Assembly: GCF_042678305.1 (NCBI RefSeq)
Contig: NZ_JBHUDT010000001.1
Source: Gelatiniphilus marinus
GTDB lineage: Bacteria > Bacteroidota > Bacteroidia > Flavobacteriales > Flavobacteriaceae
Strand: one strand, 5' to 3'
DNA length: 64,000 nt
Shown here piece by piece: positions 63,065 to 64,000 of the stretch. The position numbers were made by a program, and so were the translations under genes. Position 1 is the first letter of the stretch, and each line of letters begins with the position of its first letter. The notes under the pieces are model-generated. The model had not been told where the DNA came from, did no database searches, and saw only the letters and a program-made list of their open reading frames with translations.

Positions 63065-64000
63065 CTATTTAAGCCCGAGCCATTTTGCTGTTTCGTAGGC
63101 ATACATTATTAAGTAATCATCAAATAGCAGGTTAATATCAAATGCACGTTCAATAAACCAATATAACGAGATAATAATGAGCAATACCGATGTGTAAACC
63201 AAAAACTTTGGGTAAAAGTTATACTTTCTTATTAAATAAAGTACAGGAAAAATGCCAGCAATAATGGCCACTTGACCAACTTCTACGCCAATATTAAACC
63301 CTAACAGCGATAGTGTTAAAAATTCTCCGGTTAACCCTAAATCGCTTAAAACGCTGGCAAAACCAAATCCGTGGAATAACCCAAAGATAAAAGCAATAAT
63401 CCAGTCTTTCATTTTAAAAATGGGTTTAATATTATGGTAAGCCGCCAAACCTATTGAAAACGCGATAATGGATTCTACAACTCTAGAGGGTAACATTACA
63501 ATTTCCAGAGAAGCAAGCGTTAAGGTTATGGTATGGGCTATGGTAAAAAAGGTTACCACTTTAATAATGTAAATAAAAGCCGTTTTAAACGTCATAACTG
63601 GCTCCCAACCGTAAATGCTGTATTTGCTTGTATTGGTTTTGCGCCTTCTAACAACCGATGGTAATATAAGTGCCAATAGAAATAAAATATGATCGATACC
63701 TATCCAAATATGCCAAATACCTTCTTTTACCATGGCCACTAAGCCTTTCCAAACCGATGTGTCTGTTACCGATAAAACCTTGGTGTAATTTTCGTTATCG
63801 TAAACTAAAGCTATCATAGCCTCATTGTTAATAATACCAGATTTCCAGTTATGCTGTATGGTTACATAATTAATATGGTTCGGGTCTTCTTCTAAAAAAG
63901 ATTTAAAAGTAATTTCAATATTATCGGCAATGTTTACAGAGTTATCTAAATAAAAGCCTAAAGAGATAAAATCTCCAAAACTAGTGGGAATGGTATAAAG
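63065..64000 (-). CDS. HupE/UreJ-like membrane protein (partial, 5' end outside the window)
   Basis: The frame is open from the stop at 63065 to the window edge, so the gene starts beyond 64000; the internal ATG at 63817 is not the true start. The C-terminal part has about six to seven transmembrane helices and matches the HupE/UreJ-2 family: GIWHIWIGIDHILFLLALIL, TIAHTITLTLA, FGLFHGFGFASVLSDLGLTG and GFNIGVEVGQVAIIAGIFPV carry conserved His residues that may bind Ni/Co or another metal. The N-terminal visible part looks exported and beta-rich. It ends 20 bases before the NRPS start, in the same direction, so the three genes form one operon. Confidence 0.8.
   Translation of the reverse strand, partial: LYTIPTSFGDFISLGFYLDNSVNIADNIEITFKSFLEEDPNHINYVTIQHNWKSGIINNEAMIALVYDNENYTKVLSVTDTSVWKGLVAMVKEGIWHIWIGIDHILFLLALILPSVVRRRKTNTSKYSIYGWEPVMTFKTAFIYIIKVVTFFTIAHTITLTLASLEIVMLPSRVVESIIAFSIGLAAYHNIKPIFKMKDWIIAFIFGLFHGFGFASVLSDLGLTGEFLTLSLLGFNIGVEVGQVAIIAGIFPVLYLIRKYNFYPKFLVYTSVLLIIISLYWFIERAFDINLLFDDYLIMYAYETAKWLGLK

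Noticed and set aside
63065..63817. Complete HupE-like gene starting at 63817
   Set aside because: The frame stays open without a stop to the end of the window, encoding a plausible exported N-terminal part, so the gene is partial.

Overview
The window comes from an AT-rich member of the Bacteroidota, most likely a marine Flavobacteriaceae. Supporting evidence: type IX secretion (T9SS) type B sorting domains, PorP/SprF proteins, a SprB-like gliding adhesin, Bacteroidota-type promoter -7 boxes (TAnnTTTG) placed just before start codons, DUF2853/DUF6266/HYC_CC_PP families, and short palindromic repeats of the kind common in flavobacterial genomes. No rRNA, tRNA or CRISPR array was seen.

Layout. 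(1) 1-8094: core chromosome with the end of an isochorismate synthase gene, menD (menaquinone synthesis), a DUF2853 gene, a CvfB-like S1 protein, a hypothetical gene, a secreted-protein gene broken by one in-frame stop, a lipoprotein gene, and mnmE. (2) About 8079-31986: an integrative element of about 23.9 kb inserted in the 3' end of mnmE. A 12-bp core (ttgtatagggaa) is duplicated at 8079-8090 and 31971-31982, and the element supplies a replacement end of mnmE that still encodes C-I-G-K-stop. It carries a Zn-ribbon/HTH protein, a tyrosine integrase, two small HTH proteins and two primase/helicase-like proteins. Next comes an XRE regulator with a prokaryotic Argonaute, a HEPN-type protein and a DUF4238 protein. 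The rest is a copper/silver resistance block (HYC_CC_PP, cusA, cusC, P1B ATPase, DUF305, cusB, HMA lipoprotein), a long structured non-coding stretch and two small family genes. (3) 32183-35075: split NAD(P) transhydrogenase pntAA-pntAB-pntB. (4) 35333-41873: a membrane hydrolase-like gene, divergent from nrfH, a frameshifted nrfA and a fused ResB-CcsA cytochrome c maturation gene. (5) 42048-58036: secreted proteins and a cluster resembling the sprCDBF gliding locus. (6) 58026-64000, minus strand: a HupE/UreJ-like gene (running off the window), a single-module NRPS (C-A-PCP-TE) and its Sfp-type phosphopantetheinyl transferase.

Main discovery candidate: the four-gene operon XRE - pAgo - HEPN - DUF4238 (14279-18541). 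The Argonaute keeps a Y-K-Q-K guide-binding pattern in its MID domain but appears to lack the catalytic aspartates of the PIWI domain. The HEPN protein has an RNLVVH (R-x4-H) motif typical of toxic RNases. By inference this is a guide-directed sensor coupled to an RNase effector, possibly an abortive-infection system, with DUF4238 as a third part of unknown function.

Secondary points: nrfA has a one-base frameshift, chromosomal repeats are inserted in frame inside cusA, five repeats spaced exactly 10 bp precede the element's first gene, and the NRPS thioesterase appears to use Cys instead of Ser. All calls come from reading the sequence; no database search was run.
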